From NCBI RefSeq assembly GCF_021028955.1, contig NZ_JAIWPE010000025.1, forward strand, positions 62,001 through 126,000: a DNA stretch of 64,000 nt. Reading direction: 5' to 3'. Of the stretch, positions 34,999 through 44,349 are shown piece by piece. Under the pieces are notes generated by a model. That model searched no databases and was not told the origin of the DNA. It saw only the letters and a program-made list of their open reading frames with translations. This DNA comes from Salipaludibacillus sp. CUR1 (GTDB taxonomy: Bacteria; Bacillota; Bacilli; Bacillales; Salisediminibacteriaceae). Positions within the stretch are counted from its first letter, which is position 1, and every line of letters starts with the position of its first letter. The translations under genes were made by a program, and so were the position numbers.

Positions 34999-36228
34999 TT
35001 ATACTCTTCTTTTTTGGAATACTTCAGTTCCGTTTTTTAAAACAGTCAGAAAAAGAGACAGCAGAGGCGAAAAGGCAGGTTTTGGCCTTTTCCCTTTTCC
35101 AATTCTCGCCAGTTGCTGGCTGTACCATGTTAATTCAAGCATGGCATGGTCATCCAACAATGAAATTCCTGTCTTTTTCTGAGTTAAAGTAAGCTTCTGT
35201 AATTTATTTTCTTTAAGCAATTGAGGAAGTGCCGGATAGACAGCCATCGGGCGTGCAATTCCGATAAAGTCTGTTTTTCCGCGAAATAATGCTTCCTCCA
35301 TCCCCTCTTTAGTTCTAAAACCGCCTGTTACTGCGATCGGCACATCTGTCTCTTTTTTCAGCCGTTCTGCGTACTCAATAAAGTAAGCTTCCCTTTTGGC
35401 TGTTAACGGCTTTATATTCCTGCCGGTCATTTCAGGTTTTTCATACGTTCCGCCTGATATTTCAATGAGGTCCGTCCCCATGTCTGCCAGCTCTTTTATA
35501 ACATACAACGACTCGTGTTCCGAAAAACCGGATTTAATGAAATCAGCGCTGTTTATTTTAACACTGACTGGAAAACCTTCTCCGGTTTCAGCGCGCACAG
35601 CTTTATATATTTCCTGCAGAAATCTGAAACGGTTTTTGATGGAGCCTCCCCACTCATCTGTTCTCCGGTTATGTTTATTGGATAAAAACTGGCTCACTAA
35701 GTAGCCGTGAGCAGCGTGTATCTGAACACCTGAGAAGCCGGCATTTTGGGCTAAACGGGCAGTTTCGGCAAACTTTTTTATTATCGCTGTAATTTCTTCG
35801 CCTGTTAGGGCCCGGCATTTTGGAAAGAATTTTTGAAGTGAGGGGTCAAATGGAACAGCGGAAGGGGCTACGGCTTCGTCAACTACTCCTTTAAAGACTT
35901 GTTTGCCTGGATGATTAATTTGCATCCATAACTGAGTGCCATTTTCAGTCCCTGCTTCTGCCCATTTTTTGAAAAGCGTTAAATGCCGGTCATTTTCAAG
36001 CACGACATTCCGTGGTTCTCCTAACACTTTTCGGTCAACCATAACGTTACCCGTGACAAGAACTCCCGCTCCACCCCTGGCCCAGGTTCGGTAGAGCCGT
36101 ATCAGTTTGTCAGAAGGCAAATTGTCTTTTGTGGCTAATGCTTCACTCATCGCCGATTTAAAAATCCGGTTCTTTATTATTATATTCTTTAGTGGATAGG
36201 GCTGAAATAAAAGAGATGGTTTGTTCAT
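34999..36228 (-). CDS. NADH:flavin oxidoreductase (Old Yellow Enzyme family)
   Basis: 409 residues of the FMN TIM-barrel family: LKNIIIKNRIFKSAMSE at the start, QLWMQINHPGKQ (about 99-110), VQIHAAHGYLVSQFLSNKHNRRTDEWGGS (about 168) with the His-Ala-Ala-His FMN/substrate motif, and GFRTKEGMEEAL, DFIGIARPM at the C-terminal phosphate-binding end. No C-terminal 4Fe-4S plus Rossmann half, so it is the short OYE form. Likely reduces activated alkenes or quinones with NAD(P)H. It ends 13 nt from the convergent alpha/beta hydrolase. Confidence 0.88.
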   Translation of the reverse strand: MNKPSLLFQPYPLKNIIIKNRIFKSAMSEALATKDNLPSDKLIRLYRTWARGGAGVLVTGNVMVDRKVLGEPRNVVLENDRHLTLFKKWAEAGTENGTQLWMQINHPGKQVFKGVVDEAVAPSAVPFDPSLQKFFPKCRALTGEEITAIIKKFAETARLAQNAGFSGVQIHAAHGYLVSQFLSNKHNRRTDEWGGSIKNRFRFLQEIYKAVRAETGEGFPVSVKINSADFIKSGFSEHESLYVIKELADMGTDLIEISGGTYEKPEMTGRNIKPLTAKREAYFIEYAERLKKETDVPIAVTGGFRTKEGMEEALFRGKTDFIGIARPMAVYPALPQLLKENKLQKLTLTQKKTGISLLDDHAMLELTWYSQQLARIGKGKRPKPAFSPLLSLFLTVLKNGTEVFQKRRV

Positions 36229-36277
36229 AAGCCGCTCCTTTAGGATTTTTCATGGTAATATTGTTTCTTTAAGACGC

Positions 36278-37321
36278 TTATATTAAATGATTTATTCCTT
36301 CAACACCGGATACTTTTCCTCTGATTTTTTTAATTCTTAACCGCTCTCCTTTCAGCCAGTCTGAGAAAGAAATGATTACTGGGAGAGCGTTCAGACCGAC
36401 ACCTGCAGTTACCTCAAGAAGCTTAGTATCATACAGAGCTGTGTGAATCGTTCCGGACCAGTTTCCATAGTCGCTTTTCCCGACACCGTAAACCGATTCA
36501 TTTAAAAAACTGAAAATATCCCTTCTGGAAGGCGTTTGGCTTATAAAACCCTGCAGCCGAAGAAGACGCTCTTTTGATTCGGATATTTTATACCGATTCT
36601 CCTTTTGCCTGGAAGGAGTCTGAAAATGGTTAGTACAGGCCCCCTTCTCACTCTCAAAAACGGTCACTCCCAGCGATGAGCCTTCTACGAGTGCCCGGTC
36701 CCCATGTCTGTCTGCTAAAGAATAATTAAAAGCGTGCCTGTGCGGAACTTCTTTAAGCAGGGCGATCGCTTCCTGGACAGTGGCGCATGAGTCAAGAATA
36801 AACCGTGCAATAGACGTACATATAAATCCATCTTCAGGCCTTAGCCGGTTAACAAAATGATAGCCTGCCGCCAGACCTTTTTCATTCATTCCGTCCATTC
36901 TCCCGATCATTCGCTGGGCAAAGCCGATATGGGCATAACCTTTTACAGGCTGCCAGAGTAAAAAACGGCCATCATAGGTTTTTGGATGATAATCGTAATT
37001 CCGGGCGTAAATCCCCCCGCTCATTATCGCGCTGCAGCCTGATTTTTTCCAGCTTTGCTGGTACCCGGCATATTCATGATAAACATCTTCTGTTCTCCAT
37101 CCTAACCCATCTGCTAACCCTTCAATCTCATCAATGAGAGAAGGTGAAAACGCCTTAATATATGATTTTGCTTCTGTTAAATCCGTTGTATATTTCCTGA
37201 TAGATTTCCTGCGTCTTTTAGTGTGTTTATTAAACAGAGCGGTTTTTTTCATCGCTTCACCCTGTTTTAGGCCGAAAACGTAAGGATCTCCCCGGCCTTC
37301 CACCACATCCACTTCTATCAT
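36278..37321 (-). CDS. C45-family autoproteolytic acyltransferase/hydrolase (AAT-like)
   Basis: About 347 residues. The Ntn-hydrolase nucleophile is the Cys of KSGCSAIMSGG (about residue 96), where self-cleavage before Cys would free it, followed by the IYARNYDYHP strand with the conserved Arg-Asn-Tyr-Asp. GMNEKGLAAGYHFV and LADRHGDRALVEGS are further family blocks. Relatives include penicillin acyl-CoA:6-APA acyltransferase and bacterial choloylglycine-hydrolase-like amidases; the native substrate is unknown. The frame is open from a TTG at 37351; the ATG at 37321 after AAAGGAG is preferred. Confidence 0.82.
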   Translation of the reverse strand: MIEVDVVEGRGDPYVFGLKQGEAMKKTALFNKHTKRRRKSIRKYTTDLTEAKSYIKAFSPSLIDEIEGLADGLGWRTEDVYHEYAGYQQSWKKSGCSAIMSGGIYARNYDYHPKTYDGRFLLWQPVKGYAHIGFAQRMIGRMDGMNEKGLAAGYHFVNRLRPEDGFICTSIARFILDSCATVQEAIALLKEVPHRHAFNYSLADRHGDRALVEGSSLGVTVFESEKGACTNHFQTPSRQKENRYKISESKERLLRLQGFISQTPSRRDIFSFLNESVYGVGKSDYGNWSGTIHTALYDTKLLEVTAGVGLNALPVIISFSDWLKGERLRIKKIRGKVSGVEGINHLI

Positions 37322-37431
37322 TAACTCCACGGCTCCTTTATCAGCTTCCAAAGTCTTCTCTGTCCATTATACTAATAATTTCATATAAGCTGAAAAGAAC
37401 CGCTTAGTACAAATAGAAAGCCGGGGTTTTA

Positions 37432-37920
37432 TTACCGTCCGGCTTTGCTTTCTGCTCTATAATCTGTTTTTTTATTCAAATAAAGAATCCGCTGATTGGA
37501 ACTTCCACGGAAATCTAAAGTAATGTCTCTCAGATGATCTTTATAAGGTCCGTCTACAAGCACATCAATATAAAATAAAAGCCTCTTTTGATTTTCATTT
37601 CCAAATTTCAAAATCCATTCAAGATGATAACCAGTATAGCACCAGATGTTTTTATCTCTTGCTTTTAGGGTTTCAGCCAAAGGAAGAAGGGCTTCAGCCT
37701 GGAAAAACGGTTCCCCGCCAGAAAATGTCACGTCGTTCATCTTGTTTTTTTTTATTTCAGTTAACACTTCTTCAAGAGAGAAAACTTTGCCATTATTATA
37801 ATTCCAGCTCTCCGGATTATGGCAGCCTTCACACTTATGAGGGCATCCAGAAAAGAAAATAACCGTTCTTAAACCTTCACCGTCTGTGATAGAATCTCTT
37901 TCAATTGATAAAATTCTCAT
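37432..37920 (-). CDS. nrdG: Anaerobic ribonucleotide reductase activating protein
   Basis: 162 residues, radical SAM. The iron-sulfur motif C-x3-C-x2-C is in FFSGCPHKCEGCHNPESW (about 27-44), followed by the SAM-binding TFSGGEPF (about 67-74). It uses S-adenosylmethionine to place the glycyl radical on NrdD. It overlaps nrdD by four bases and is the last gene of the riboswitch-controlled nrd operon. Confidence 0.95.
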   Translation of the reverse strand: MRILSIERDSITDGEGLRTVIFFSGCPHKCEGCHNPESWNYNNGKVFSLEEVLTEIKKNKMNDVTFSGGEPFFQAEALLPLAETLKARDKNIWCYTGYHLEWILKFGNENQKRLLFYIDVLVDGPYKDHLRDITLDFRGSSNQRILYLNKKTDYRAESKAGR

Positions 37921-39767
37921 AGGGAATGTCTCACTCTGTCCGATTCTTCGTGCCGTTTAGCATTATTCCACTTTTTCATATCTCCGACAAGGTAGCCTGT
38001 AATCCGCCGTATAATCCGCAGCTTATTTTTGTCTGTTTCCCCGCAAGCAGGACAAGAGTTCTGAATCTCTCCCTGAAACCCGCATTGGAGACATTCGTCA
38101 ACCGGATGATTAATTGATCCATAACCAATCCCTGACTGTTTCATTAAGTTAATAATTTGGATTAACGCCTTATGATTTGCAGCCGCTTTCCCATCTACTT
38201 CTGCATAAGTGATATGACCTGCCTCGCATAACTCATGAAAGGGAGCTTCGACCTTAATCTTCTCGTAAATGGAAACAGGAAAGCCAACCGGCACATGAAA
38301 TGAATTTGTATAATATTCTTTGTCGGTAACTCCTATAATACTTCCATAATCCTCTCTGTCACGGTAAACAAATTTTCCGGATAAGCCTTCAGCCGGAGTA
38401 GCAATAACCCCAAAATTCATGTTACGGGATTTTGCTTCTCTATCTATTTGCTCTTTCATCCGGCTAATAATTTTCTGGCCCAGTTTCCAAGCCTTTTCAG
38501 ATTCTCCGTGATGATTGCCTGTCAATAAAGTGAGTGTTTCAGCTAACCCGATAAAACCGACACTCAAAGTCCCTTGCTTAATAACTTCTTCAACTTTTTC
38601 AACAGAGTTTAATTCCTCTCCACCTCTCCAGACACCCTGAGAGTATAGAAAAGGGAATTCATTCGCTTTCTTATTCCTTTGATAATTATATCGTTCAACT
38701 AACTGGATAATCGCCACATTCACAGCTTCCTGCAATTTAACCCAAAAGATATTCTGTTTTTTTTCTGCCAGCAGGGCTATGCGTACGAGATTAATTGTAG
38801 AAAAGGAGAGATTGCCTCTGCCAAGAGAAGTTTCTTCGCCATGCTTATTGGCCATAACTCGTGTCCGGCAGCCCATGTAGGCAACCTCACTTTCCGGCGT
38901 GCCATTTAGATAGCATGAATTAAAGGGGGCATCCAGAAAGCTGAAATTTGGGAAAAGTCTGCGGCTGGTTGTTTGCACAGCTTGGAGAAAAAGATCATAG
39001 TTGGGATCTTCCTCTGTTCCATTAATACCATCCTTAACTTTGAAAATTTGAATCGGGAAAATGGGTGTTTCTCCATTACCCAGGCCTTTTCTGGTTGCTC
39101 TTAACAGCTCTACTGTCAGCAACCTGCCTTCCGGTGATGTGTCTGTCCCATAATTTATTGACACAAATGGGACCTGTCCCCCTCCTCTGGAATGCATACT
39201 GTTGGAATTATGAATAAAAGCTTCACATGCCTGAAAAGTTTCTTTTCTTGTCAGTTCCCACGCATAATCGCTCAGCTGATTAAAATTTTGAAAAGAGGAC
39301 CGGTGGCTGTTAATCAGCGTTTTTTCTATATTTTCATATGATCTGCGGACATAGGGCGCTAAATCATAGTCAAATTTTTGATACGACTGGCCCCCATGCT
39401 GGTTATTCTGGTTTGACTGTACAATAATCGAGGTTAAAGCCATAGCTGTTAGAATTGATTTGGGCGGCCTGATCCACCCGTGGCCTGTATAAAAACCATT
39501 CCGCAGTAATTTATCCAAAGGAATTTGCGAACAAGTGGTTGTTCCTGTTGGATAAAAGTCTTTATCATGGATATACAGAATATTATCATCTTGTGCTTTT
39601 TTTACTGCTGGAGACAGTAAAAATGTATCTGTATACCACCTTGAAGCTGCCGAGGCAAAGTGGTTCATCTTCCCTAACGGAGACAGACCATCTACATTTG
39701 CATTTTCCTGCAGCGCTTCACTATTCGCCTGTTCAATACCTTGTAATTCATCGATTAACTCCCTCAT
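37917..39767 (-). CDS. nrdD: Anaerobic (class III) ribonucleoside-triphosphate reductase
   Basis: 616 residues. The glycyl radical site is in RRITGYLVGD near the C-terminus, preceded by the four-Cys zinc site CLQCGFQ ... CPACGE (about 567-588). GSINHPVDECLQCG and GFIGLAETLTLLTG are other family blocks. There is no N-terminal ATP-cone (usual long forms are about 700 residues), so dATP-mediated overall inhibition by that domain is absent. It makes dNTPs without oxygen. It starts 19 nt after nrdB and overlaps nrdG. Confidence 0.95.
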   Translation of the reverse strand: MRELIDELQGIEQANSEALQENANVDGLSPLGKMNHFASAASRWYTDTFLLSPAVKKAQDDNILYIHDKDFYPTGTTTCSQIPLDKLLRNGFYTGHGWIRPPKSILTAMALTSIIVQSNQNNQHGGQSYQKFDYDLAPYVRRSYENIEKTLINSHRSSFQNFNQLSDYAWELTRKETFQACEAFIHNSNSMHSRGGGQVPFVSINYGTDTSPEGRLLTVELLRATRKGLGNGETPIFPIQIFKVKDGINGTEEDPNYDLFLQAVQTTSRRLFPNFSFLDAPFNSCYLNGTPESEVAYMGCRTRVMANKHGEETSLGRGNLSFSTINLVRIALLAEKKQNIFWVKLQEAVNVAIIQLVERYNYQRNKKANEFPFLYSQGVWRGGEELNSVEKVEEVIKQGTLSVGFIGLAETLTLLTGNHHGESEKAWKLGQKIISRMKEQIDREAKSRNMNFGVIATPAEGLSGKFVYRDREDYGSIIGVTDKEYYTNSFHVPVGFPVSIYEKIKVEAPFHELCEAGHITYAEVDGKAAANHKALIQIINLMKQSGIGYGSINHPVDECLQCGFQGEIQNSCPACGETDKNKLRIIRRITGYLVGDMKKWNNAKRHEESDRVRHSL

Positions 39768-39786
39768 TTTTTTCCCCCTCTTCTAC

Positions 39787-40824
39787 CTATAAGTCATCGA
39801 ATCCGTTTTCCTCAGACACTTTCGTATACTGTCTGGACTTTTGTTCAAAAAAGTCTGTCTTTCCCTGATTCACATCTTCGTACACCTTAATCCATTTCAT
39901 CGGATTTGTTCTGTAGCCTTCAAACGGCCTCTCGACTCCAAGCTCATTCACACGTTTATTTGCCATAAATTTAATGTACGCTTCCAAATCTGAAATGGGA
40001 ATTTCCGGAATTCTGTCACCTATAATGTATTTCGCCCACTTAATTTCCAGTTCAGCTGCTTTTACAAAGGTTTCCTGCACAAATTTATCATTTTCTTCAG
40101 TCTGAAGTTCTGGACACTCCTTACGCAGTTCCTTAAAAATATTGGCAAACAAATAGACATGGAGCTGTTCATCCCTGTTTATATAGTTGATCATTGTTGA
40201 AGTAGAGACCATTTTCTGATTCTTTGCAAGATAATAAAAGAAACTGAACCCTGAATAAAAATTAAGTCCTTCCAATATCACATCGTATACAATAGATTCT
40301 AAAAGTGTCTGAGGAGTCGGGTTATTAACAAAAGATTCATAACCTTCAGCAATAAAGTCATTTCTTTCCCTTAAAACAGGATCGTGCTTCCAGTATTCAA
40401 ATATCTCATCTTGTTCATCCTTATTGACAAGGCTTGATAAAACATAAGAGTAACTTTGGTTATGCACTACTTCCTGGAATGCTAATACAGTCATTAAGGC
40501 ATTTAAGCTGGAATCGGTTAGATATTTTGACACGTGCATCGCATAGTCTGTCTGAATGCTGTCTAAAAAAGCGAGCAGTCCAATTATTTTTTTAAAAGCG
40601 TCTTCCTCCGTTTCAGTTAGTGAAGAGAATTGTTTTATATCTGAACTCATATTAATTTCGAAGGGTGTCCAAAAATTCCCGAGCATATTTTTATATAAAG
40701 GATATGCCCATGAAAATCTCACGTCATCCCAGTTTAAAACATTGGAGCTTCTGCCTGAAATAATTCCTGTACTCGCATTTGGTGCTGATACATCGTAAAG
40801 TTTTCTTTCTGTTAACTTTGCCAT
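39787..40824 (-). CDS. nrdB: Ribonucleotide reductase class I beta subunit
   Basis: 345 residues. The di-iron ligands and radical Tyr are all in place: Asp in FLDSIQTDYAMH, Glu and His in FQEVVHNQSYSY with Tyr four residues after His, Glu in LEGLNFYSGF, and Glu/His in NRDEQLHVYLF. Near the C-terminus FEGYRTNPMKWIKVY and the tail (SEENGFDDL) supply radical transfer and alpha-subunit docking. It holds the tyrosyl radical needed for aerobic dNTP synthesis. The 26-nt gap to nrdA indicates one operon. AAGGAGGAA ribosome site. Confidence 0.95.
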   Translation of the reverse strand: MAKLTERKLYDVSAPNASTGIISGRSSNVLNWDDVRFSWAYPLYKNMLGNFWTPFEINMSSDIKQFSSLTETEEDAFKKIIGLLAFLDSIQTDYAMHVSKYLTDSSLNALMTVLAFQEVVHNQSYSYVLSSLVNKDEQDEIFEYWKHDPVLRERNDFIAEGYESFVNNPTPQTLLESIVYDVILEGLNFYSGFSFFYYLAKNQKMVSTSTMINYINRDEQLHVYLFANIFKELRKECPELQTEENDKFVQETFVKAAELEIKWAKYIIGDRIPEIPISDLEAYIKFMANKRVNELGVERPFEGYRTNPMKWIKVYEDVNQGKTDFFEQKSRQYTKVSEENGFDDL

Positions 40825-40850
40825 TTATATTTCCTCCTTTGTGTTAGTCA

Positions 40851-43058
40851 TTAGCTTGAGCAGCTTTCGCAGTCCTCCAGATCAGCAGAGGTGGACCGGA
40901 CGTAATAGGTCGTCTTTAAATCATTCTTCCATGCGCTCATATGCAGGTCTAACAGTTCTTTTGCTTTAATTGCATGATTGACATATAAATTAAATGAAAC
41001 AGATTGGTCAATATGTTTCTGCCTGGCTCCGTTCTGGGAAATGCTCCAGTGCTGGTCAATCGTATGTGCCGGTTTGTAGTACCAGGTGGTTTCACTATTA
41101 ATATCCGGGGCGGTAACCGGTATTTTGTAATTTTTCTTTTCTTCTGCGTATTCTTTTTTAAACACTGGATCAATTGAGGCTGTAGAACCAGCTATTAATG
41201 ACGTGCTGGAATTTGGGGCCACAGCCATAAGATAACCATTCCGGAGACCGTGTTTCTGAACGTCTTCCTTGAGGGCTGTCCAGCGCCTGCTGTTGTATCC
41301 TCTTTGTTTGAAATACGTGCCTGTTTCATAATCAGATCCTTTAAAGACCTTATAAGCGCTTTTTTCTTTCGCTAATTTCATGCTTGCCTTTAAGGTGTAA
41401 AAATGAATATCCTCATACAAACGGTCAGCAAAAGCTGTTGCCTCAGCAGATTCCCAGCGGATATTTTTTAACGCGAGTAAATGGTGCCAGCCGAACGTTC
41501 CTAAACCGATGGCGCGGTACTTTTCATTCGTTGCTTTTGCTTGCGGCACTTCAATTGTATTAAGGTCAATGACATTATCAAGCATACGAACCTGGATAGT
41601 AATTAACCGTTCCAGCACGTCGTCCGTTACAGCTTTCGCCAGGGAGACAGAGCTCAAATTACAAACAACAAAATCACCAGGATGTTTTCTGATTACAATT
41701 TCCCCGTCACTTACCTTTTCTTCTTTAACCACGGTCGGACTCATATTCTGCATAATTTCTGTACATAAATTTGAAGAATAAATCATGCCTTTATGCTTAT
41801 TTGGGTTCATTCTGTTTACTGTATCTCTGTAGAACATATATGGTGTTCCTGTCTCAAGTTGTGAAACCATAATTCTTTTCATAATGTCGATTGCGGGTAC
41901 TTTTACCGATGTAAGGGTTTCATCGTTGATGCATGCTTCATATTTTTCACGGAAGCTCCCCCTGCCTTTTTCTTCGTCATAATAGTCTTCAAGGGAAAAG
42001 CCTTTCTTTTGCCGTATTTCGTGAGGATCAAACAAATGCCACTCTTCTCTGAGTTCCACTTTTTCCATAAACAGATCAGGCAGACAGACACCAGTAAAAA
42101 GATCATGTGTCCGTTGTCTTTCATCGCCATTATTTAATTTAGCATCTAAAAAAGAAAAAATATCTTTATGCCAGACATCCAGGTAAACGGCGGCTGCTCC
42201 TTGTCTTTGTCCAAGCTGATCGACACTTACGGCTGTGTTGTTTAACTGCTTCATCCATGGCAGAACGCCGGATGATGTGCCTTCAAACCCCTTGATTGAC
42301 GAACCCCTTGCCCGTATTTTCCCTAAATAAAGGCCGAGTCCCCCGCCATTTTTGCTAATCGTAGCAGCGTCAGTATTACTGTCGAATATTCCACGCAAGC
42401 TGTCATCTACCGTATCAATAAAACAGCTTGATAATTGCCCGTGAGTTTTTCCCGCATTGGCTAACGTAGGAGTCGCCACGGTCATATATAAATTGGACAA
42501 TGCCCAGTATGCTTCTTTTACAAGACTCAGCCGTTCCTCTTTTTGTTCATTCAGCATCAGCGTCATGCTGATCACCATAAATCGTTCCTGAGGGAGTTCG
42601 AGAAGTTTTCCATCATGAGCTTTGGCAAGGTAACGGTCAGCAAGGGTTTTCAGCCCTATGTAAGTAAACTGTTTGTCCCTGGATTCATCGAGCCACTTTT
42701 CCATCGCCATCAAGTCACTTTCTGAGTATGCTTCGATTAAGTCCTTACGGTATAGACCGCGGCTGGTTAATAGGGTAATTAATTCGCCGAACCGCTCGTA
42801 AGCAGGTATTCCTCGCGTATCTCCCACCTGTTTTTTTAATTTTTCACTAAAAAGATCTGCGGCTACAAACGTCCAGTCCGGCTCCTCAATTGTTAATTGG
42901 TCCAAAGCGGATGAAATGAGGGAGGATATCGGGTTTTCCACTTCATTAACAGCCTCAAGTCTCTTTTTAAAAGGGGGCCAGTTTAAATGGGGAAACCTTG
43001 TTTCCAGTTCTCCTGCTAACGTTGATAAATTGTCTTTCTTTAAAGTAAATGCGGTCAT
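40851..43058 (-). CDS. nrdA: Ribonucleotide reductase class I alpha subunit
   Basis: About 735 residues. The active-site Cys pair is in GQLSSCFIDT and DFVVCNLSS, the radical Cys with Asn/Glu in SSNLCTEIMQN, and the C-terminal shuttle pair in CESCSS at the very end; the Tyr pair for radical transfer is in KTTYYVRS. The N-terminus begins close to the alpha-helical domain, so the ATP-cone is missing or reduced. ATG 43058 follows AAAGGA at 8 nt; the frame continues 10 codons upstream to a TTG. First gene of nrdA-nrdB-nrdD-nrdG, preceded by a cobalamin riboswitch. Confidence 0.95.
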   Translation of the reverse strand: MTAFTLKKDNLSTLAGELETRFPHLNWPPFKKRLEAVNEVENPISSLISSALDQLTIEEPDWTFVAADLFSEKLKKQVGDTRGIPAYERFGELITLLTSRGLYRKDLIEAYSESDLMAMEKWLDESRDKQFTYIGLKTLADRYLAKAHDGKLLELPQERFMVISMTLMLNEQKEERLSLVKEAYWALSNLYMTVATPTLANAGKTHGQLSSCFIDTVDDSLRGIFDSNTDAATISKNGGGLGLYLGKIRARGSSIKGFEGTSSGVLPWMKQLNNTAVSVDQLGQRQGAAAVYLDVWHKDIFSFLDAKLNNGDERQRTHDLFTGVCLPDLFMEKVELREEWHLFDPHEIRQKKGFSLEDYYDEEKGRGSFREKYEACINDETLTSVKVPAIDIMKRIMVSQLETGTPYMFYRDTVNRMNPNKHKGMIYSSNLCTEIMQNMSPTVVKEEKVSDGEIVIRKHPGDFVVCNLSSVSLAKAVTDDVLERLITIQVRMLDNVIDLNTIEVPQAKATNEKYRAIGLGTFGWHHLLALKNIRWESAEATAFADRLYEDIHFYTLKASMKLAKEKSAYKVFKGSDYETGTYFKQRGYNSRRWTALKEDVQKHGLRNGYLMAVAPNSSTSLIAGSTASIDPVFKKEYAEEKKNYKIPVTAPDINSETTWYYKPAHTIDQHWSISQNGARQKHIDQSVSFNLYVNHAIKAKELLDLHMSAWKNDLKTTYYVRSTSADLEDCESCSS

Positions 43059-43175
43059 TGTTGTCATCCTTTCGATTTTATTAATCAAATAAAATAGCTT
43101 AGCCCCAAGTTTTAAAGGGATGCAATGGCCTTTTTGTCACCTTTTAACCCTTTAACTTAGGAACATTTTCAAAGT

Positions 43176-43207
43176 ACAAAAAAGCCTTCCCTTGGAAAGG
43201 GAAGGCT
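43176..43207 (-). terminator. Riboswitch expression platform terminator
   Basis: AGCCTTCCC / GGGAAGGCT with a short loop (43183-43207), exiting on the minus strand into TTTTTTGTAC. It sits between the aptamer and nrdA, as expected for a transcriptional off-switch when B12 is bound. Confidence 0.8.
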
Positions 43208-43320
43208 GAAAAACGGCAGAATGAGGCGTAAGACGACTGCCTCTTCACTTGCAAGTGATCTAAATATTGGCAGCCTGCCGTTTCTCACACTCAACCCCCG
43301 AAGGTCAGAAACTACAGAAA

Positions 43321-43500
43321 ACAGGCAGGTCTCCTGACTTGTGCTTCTTCCTACTTTGAGCCTTCCCGTATAAGCGCCATCATCCGATAACTTTCTTATA
43401 CAGTGGCAATCTCATTTCGTCCACACTTACAGTTGCGGGGACAGTTCCGGCTTTTAACCGGATTCCCTTTTAAGCTTGCACGGCAAGCACCTGATTTCCA
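43321..43500 (-). ncRNA. Cobalamin (B12) riboswitch aptamer
   Basis: The minus strand shows the cobalamin riboswitch landmarks in order: GGTGCTTGCC entry stem, GGGAATCCGGT with CCGGAACTGTCCCCGCAACTG, GCCACTG (43401-43407), GGGAAGG (43361-43367) and the B12 box GTCAGGAGACCTGCC (43324-43338), closing with a stem to the 5' part. It lies 260 nt before the nrdA start, with a terminator between. Adenosylcobalamin binding would stop transcription of the B12-independent reductases. This arrangement is known from other bacteria that also carry the B12-dependent class II enzyme. Confidence 0.95.
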
Positions 43501-43690
43501 CAAATATTGAATTAAACACAATATATAGATGAGATAATTACTTTCAAACTATATAATGTACTAAAAGCATAACGTCATTTTTTAAAAGATGCAATGGTTA
43601 ATAGAAAAAAATGTTCCTTGAATATTCCCTCTATCTCTAGTAAAATACCTGAATTGTGAGTGAAAAGTACGCTGAAAGGAGTAATGAGTT

Positions 43691-44206
43691 ATGTTTGCGC
43701 CTGCCACTTTAGATCCAAAGCAGGATAAAAACAAAGAAACCCTTATAGAAGAATATGAAACGCTTGAATTTCAAATGTTCAGGATGCAGGAAAATATAAA
43801 AGAAATCGCTAAAAAGTGGGATATATTAGGGATTGACCAAACTAAAGAAGAAAAATGGGTAATCGTTTATGCCGCAGATGACGGGAACATCTGTAAAATC
43901 ATGGCTCACGACTGTGAAACACCCTTTCTCGGTAAGTGGGACTTTTCCATACACGCCCAATATAAGAATGATCACCAGGTTCATATCGATGATATCCGCG
44001 GGGAGGAAAACCGCGGCTTCGGTTCAGTCTGTATGAATTTTCTAAAGGAATATACGAAGGACAAAAATATCCATACCATTTCTGGAGATATTTCCGAACG
44101 CGACTGGGATCACCTGGACAGACTCATTCATTTTTACAAAAAGCACAGGTTCTATGTGGATATTGAATATGCAGAACAAAAAGGCGCCATTCACTGGCAC
44201 CCTTAG
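43691..44206 (+). CDS. Protein with N-terminal coiled coil and GNAT-like C-terminus
   Basis: 171 residues. Residues about 10-48 form an acidic/Glu-rich helix (ETLIEEYETLEFQMFRMQEN) likely to coil. From about 90 on, IHAQYKNDHQVHIDDIRGEENRGFGSVCMNFLKEY resembles strand plus acetyl-CoA motif A of GNAT enzymes (ENRGFGSVCMNFL), and LIHFYKKHRFYVDIEY resembles the motif B helix-strand. The CoA loop is degenerate relative to Q/R-x-x-G-x-G/A but plausible. Function unknown. A GAAAGGAG ribosome site precedes the ATG. Confidence 0.6.
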   Translation: MFAPATLDPKQDKNKETLIEEYETLEFQMFRMQENIKEIAKKWDILGIDQTKEEKWVIVYAADDGNICKIMAHDCETPFLGKWDFSIHAQYKNDHQVHIDDIRGEENRGFGSVCMNFLKEYTKDKNIHTISGDISERDWDHLDRLIHFYKKHRFYVDIEYAEQKGAIHWHP

Positions 44207-44246
44207 ATAATATATGACGAGGGAGGAGGCGAGCATTTGGGCCGGT

Positions 44247-44339
44247 CTCTCTTTTTACCTTTCGACTCTCCGCTGCTGCCATTCGGGCATAAGCGACGCT
44301 CTCTTTTTACCTCTCGACTCTCTGCTGCTGCCACTCGGG
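44247..44339. repeat. Two 41-bp direct repeats
   Basis: Units 44247-44287 and 44299-44339 (CTCTCTTTTTACC... CTGCTGCCAYTCGGG) differ at four positions; they are separated by 11 nt. They lie just after the stop of the divergent ykqA gene and the end of the GNAT-like gene. No gene or strong terminator is seen in them. Confidence 0.75.
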
Positions 44340-44349
44340 TTAGTCACTT

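Noticed and set aside
44247-44339. CRISPR-like pair of repeats
   Set aside because: Only two units with an 11-nt gap and no cas genes; ordinary direct duplication.
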